A stretch of 64,000 nucleotides of DNA. Source: Bacteroidales bacterium. Lineage in GTDB: Bacteria > Bacteroidota > Bacteroidia > Bacteroidales > GCA-2748055. Positions 62,660 to 64,000 of this stretch are shown here, in pieces. Within the stretch, counting starts at the first letter, position 1. Each line of letters starts with the position of its first letter. A model generated the notes under the pieces. That model saw nothing but the letters and a program-made list of their open reading frames with translations. It was not told the origin of the DNA and made no database searches. The stretch covers positions 159,434-223,433 of the forward strand of contig JARGFP010000005.1 in assembly GCA_029210585.1 (NCBI GenBank). The letters run 5' to 3'. The translations under genes were made by a program, and so were the position numbers.

Positions 62660-63607
62660 CTACATATCTTTTAATAATGGTTGTATCCTGGTAAAATAGT
62701 CATCATCTGCCAGCCGGGCCGATCCAAGTATGGCCATTTGTTCGGTATCGCCGGAAATGCGGACGGATACGTTCAGTCCCTTGTCCCGGAATCCCTGTTC
62801 GAAGGGTTTCCTGAACAGGTCATAGGACCTTGTGACGTTCCCGCCGATGATGATCTCGGAGATGGCTGCTTTAGCGACCCAGGGAGCCAGGAATTCCGAT
62901 AATCCGGCACCGAATTGTCTGAAGGTTTCCGCCGCCTGTTCATCTGTCCCGGCACGAACTGCAATCTCCTTCACGCCGCCGGCGGTTTTCCCGGTACGTT
63001 CTTTGTAGGCTTTGATCATTCCGCGGGTGGAGAAGGTATCATCTGCGATTCCGTCCCTGTAGGGAAGGTGGTAGACACACCCCATTTCCGGCACACGTTC
63101 ATCGGTGATCACGGGCAATGAATCGATGATAAATGCAGATCCGAACCCTGTACCAAGGGTAAGGGCGAGTACGTTCCGGGAAGCGAGCTCCGGTTCCAGC
63201 CATACTGCACCAACGCCGAAGGAGGTGGCATCGTTCATGAACCTGACCGGCACAGGGTCCGGAAAGGCCAGTTGTTTTTGCATCTCTTCCGCCACGTTTA
63301 CACCATTCAGGTGATCGAATTTTCCCACTCCTTCAAACAGGGCAATCCCGTTTACATAATCAAACGGTCCGGGCATGGCAAGTCCTATGCCGGCGGGTAT
63401 TGCGGTACCTGCTTTTTCAAGGGTTTGCTGAATGGCATTGCACCAGCTCCGGATGATGGTCGATGCATCAGCCTTGTTATCCACATCAATGGATGCATGG
63501 GTATGGTCTATAATGGTGTGGTTCTTCATGTCCACGGCAGCGCAACTGATATGACTGCCGCCGATATCCGCGCCGATGGAAAGGGGGGATTGTTTCGTTT
63601 TAATCAT
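62660..63607 (-). CDS. ROK-family sugar kinase
   Basis: A 315-residue ROK protein of the glucokinase type. The phosphate-1 motif is IGADIGGSHISCAAVD. The sugar-binding region has VRFMNDATSFGVGAVWLE with the catalytic Asp in MNDAT. The phosphate-2 motif is LALTLGTGFGSAFIID, and the adenosine motif is EIIIGGNVTRSYDLF. The ROK zinc motif (GHxxxCxCGxxGCxE) is absent: the matching region reads GCVYHLPYRDGIADDTFS. It is therefore of the zinc-free branch. It is co-oriented with the MFS transporter gene downstream. Confidence 0.92.
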   Translation of the reverse strand: MIKTKQSPLSIGADIGGSHISCAAVDMKNHTIIDHTHASIDVDNKADASTIIRSWCNAIQQTLEKAGTAIPAGIGLAMPGPFDYVNGIALFEGVGKFDHLNGVNVAEEMQKQLAFPDPVPVRFMNDATSFGVGAVWLEPELASRNVLALTLGTGFGSAFIIDSLPVITDERVPEMGCVYHLPYRDGIADDTFSTRGMIKAYKERTGKTAGGVKEIAVRAGTDEQAAETFRQFGAGLSEFLAPWVAKAAISEIIIGGNVTRSYDLFRKPFEQGFRDKGLNVSVRISGDTEQMAILGSARLADDDYFTRIQPLLKDM

Positions 63608-63674
63608 AATGAATTTAGTATCATTTACAGAATTCAGGACGATTTATCCCGGTCTTGTAAATATAATTTTAAAT

Positions 63675-64000
63675 GGGGTAACCAGTCAACACCCGTGATT
63701 TTCGTTAATAATTTTATCATATGTCATAGGCTCTGCAATAACAGCCTGCTCAAGTAATCGCATAAATAATAAGCCTCTACTATTTGATGTTCTCCTATTG
63801 TACCTGAACACATATTCATCTAAGTAATAACCCAACTTATTTTTATTCAAATAACTTTGATGCGTTCCAAGTAGCCATCTTTTCAGTAATGAAGCCACTC
63901 TATGGACATTCGGCAATATTTCCTCGTCTTCCTCCTTTACAGTTGATTTCTGGATTTTGTGTATATAACCCGATTCTTCTAATTCTGAATAACTAGGCCA
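63675..64000 (-). mobile_element. IS1595-type insertion sequence, 3' part (cut by window edge)
   Basis: The left border is suggested by GGGGTAACCAGTCAA at 63675, next to the transposase stop. The adjacent TTTTAAAT (63667-63674) could be an 8-bp target-site copy, as usual for IS1595. The other end lies outside the window. Confidence 0.6.
63686..64000 (-). CDS. IS1595-family (ISXO2-like) transposase, C-terminal part
   Basis: The frame is open to the window edge, so only the last 104 residues are visible. The sequence PNVHRVASLLKRWLLGTHQS followed by LGYYLDEYVFRYNRRTSNSRG and LLFMRLLEQAV is the typical C-terminus of ISXO2-like DDE transposases, with the third acidic residue in YYLDEYVFRYN. No internal stop is seen in the visible part. 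Confidence 0.9.
   Translation of the reverse strand, partial: WPSYSELEESGYIHKIQKSTVKEEDEEILPNVHRVASLLKRWLLGTHQSYLNKNKLGYYLDEYVFRYNRRTSNSRGLLFMRLLEQAVIAEPMTYDKIINENHGC

Overview
The window looks like a chromosomal segment from a Bacteroidota bacterium, probably a Bacteroidales or Marinilabiliales type of anaerobe or facultative anaerobe. The evidence is a SusC/SusD pair, a type IX secretion C-terminal sorting domain on a BspA-like protein, LytTR/LytS-type signalling, a one-sulfatase/glycosidase lifestyle and NrfHA. G+C is about half by eye. It drops in the AbiE module, the BspA-like gene and the transposase fragment at the right edge, which suggests these arrived by transfer.

Layout. 0.2-5.7 kb: SusC-SusD-lipoprotein uptake operon ending in a strong terminator. 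5.7-10.7 kb: a LytTR response regulator facing three LytS-like kinase genes (one has lost its phosphoacceptor His) and a small secreted protein. 10.9-19.1 kb: SDR/DUF2867 protein, then GH2 beta-galactosidase, GH31 alpha-xylosidase-like enzyme, ferritin and esterase. 19.2-22 kb: AsnA and a cellobiose-2-epimerase-like enzyme. 22-27.8 kb (minus): small envelope and stress membrane proteins, a coiled-coil lipoprotein, TrxB with an atypical thioredoxin, and a methyltransferase. 28.2-32.2 kb: a corrinoid methyl-transfer module (GntR/LacI-type regulator, corrinoid protein, UroD-like methyltransferase fused to a thioredoxin fold, CobW GTPase). 32.3-36.7 kb: sulfatase, AbiEii/AbiEi, a MITE-like palindrome and a ChaN-like lipoprotein. 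36.9-45.4 kb: broken S9 peptidase, Acs with a duplicated tail, NrfH-NrfA and an outer-membrane beta-barrel. 45.5 kb: tRNA-Pro. 45.9-49.9 kb (minus): BspA-like T9SS cargo, CsbD, holin-like, YtxH and PerM-like proteins. 50.2-57.4 kb: ABC-F, CrtA-like pseudogene, KefB-type antiporter, Dps, universal stress protein. 57.8-64 kb: hybrid kinase plus sigma-54 activator, MFS sugar transporter, ROK kinase and an IS1595-type transposase fragment.

Two themes stand out. First, several genes carry lesions that can be read directly. The corrinoid protein is split by a -1 frame change and the methyltransferase by an in-frame TAA, with its original end still overlapping the next gene as ATGA. A CrtA-like gene has an in-frame TAG and a 1-nt slip, and an S9 peptidase has a deletion/frameshift. 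Second, three genes (acs, trxB and the small secreted-protein gene) have their 3' end, including the stop codon, repeated just downstream. In acs the copy keeps the protein sequence while nine consecutive codons differ synonymously, which points to the tail of a lost paralogue. The best candidate for a poorly described system is the corrinoid/UroD-thioredoxin/CobW module at 28.2-32.2 kb.
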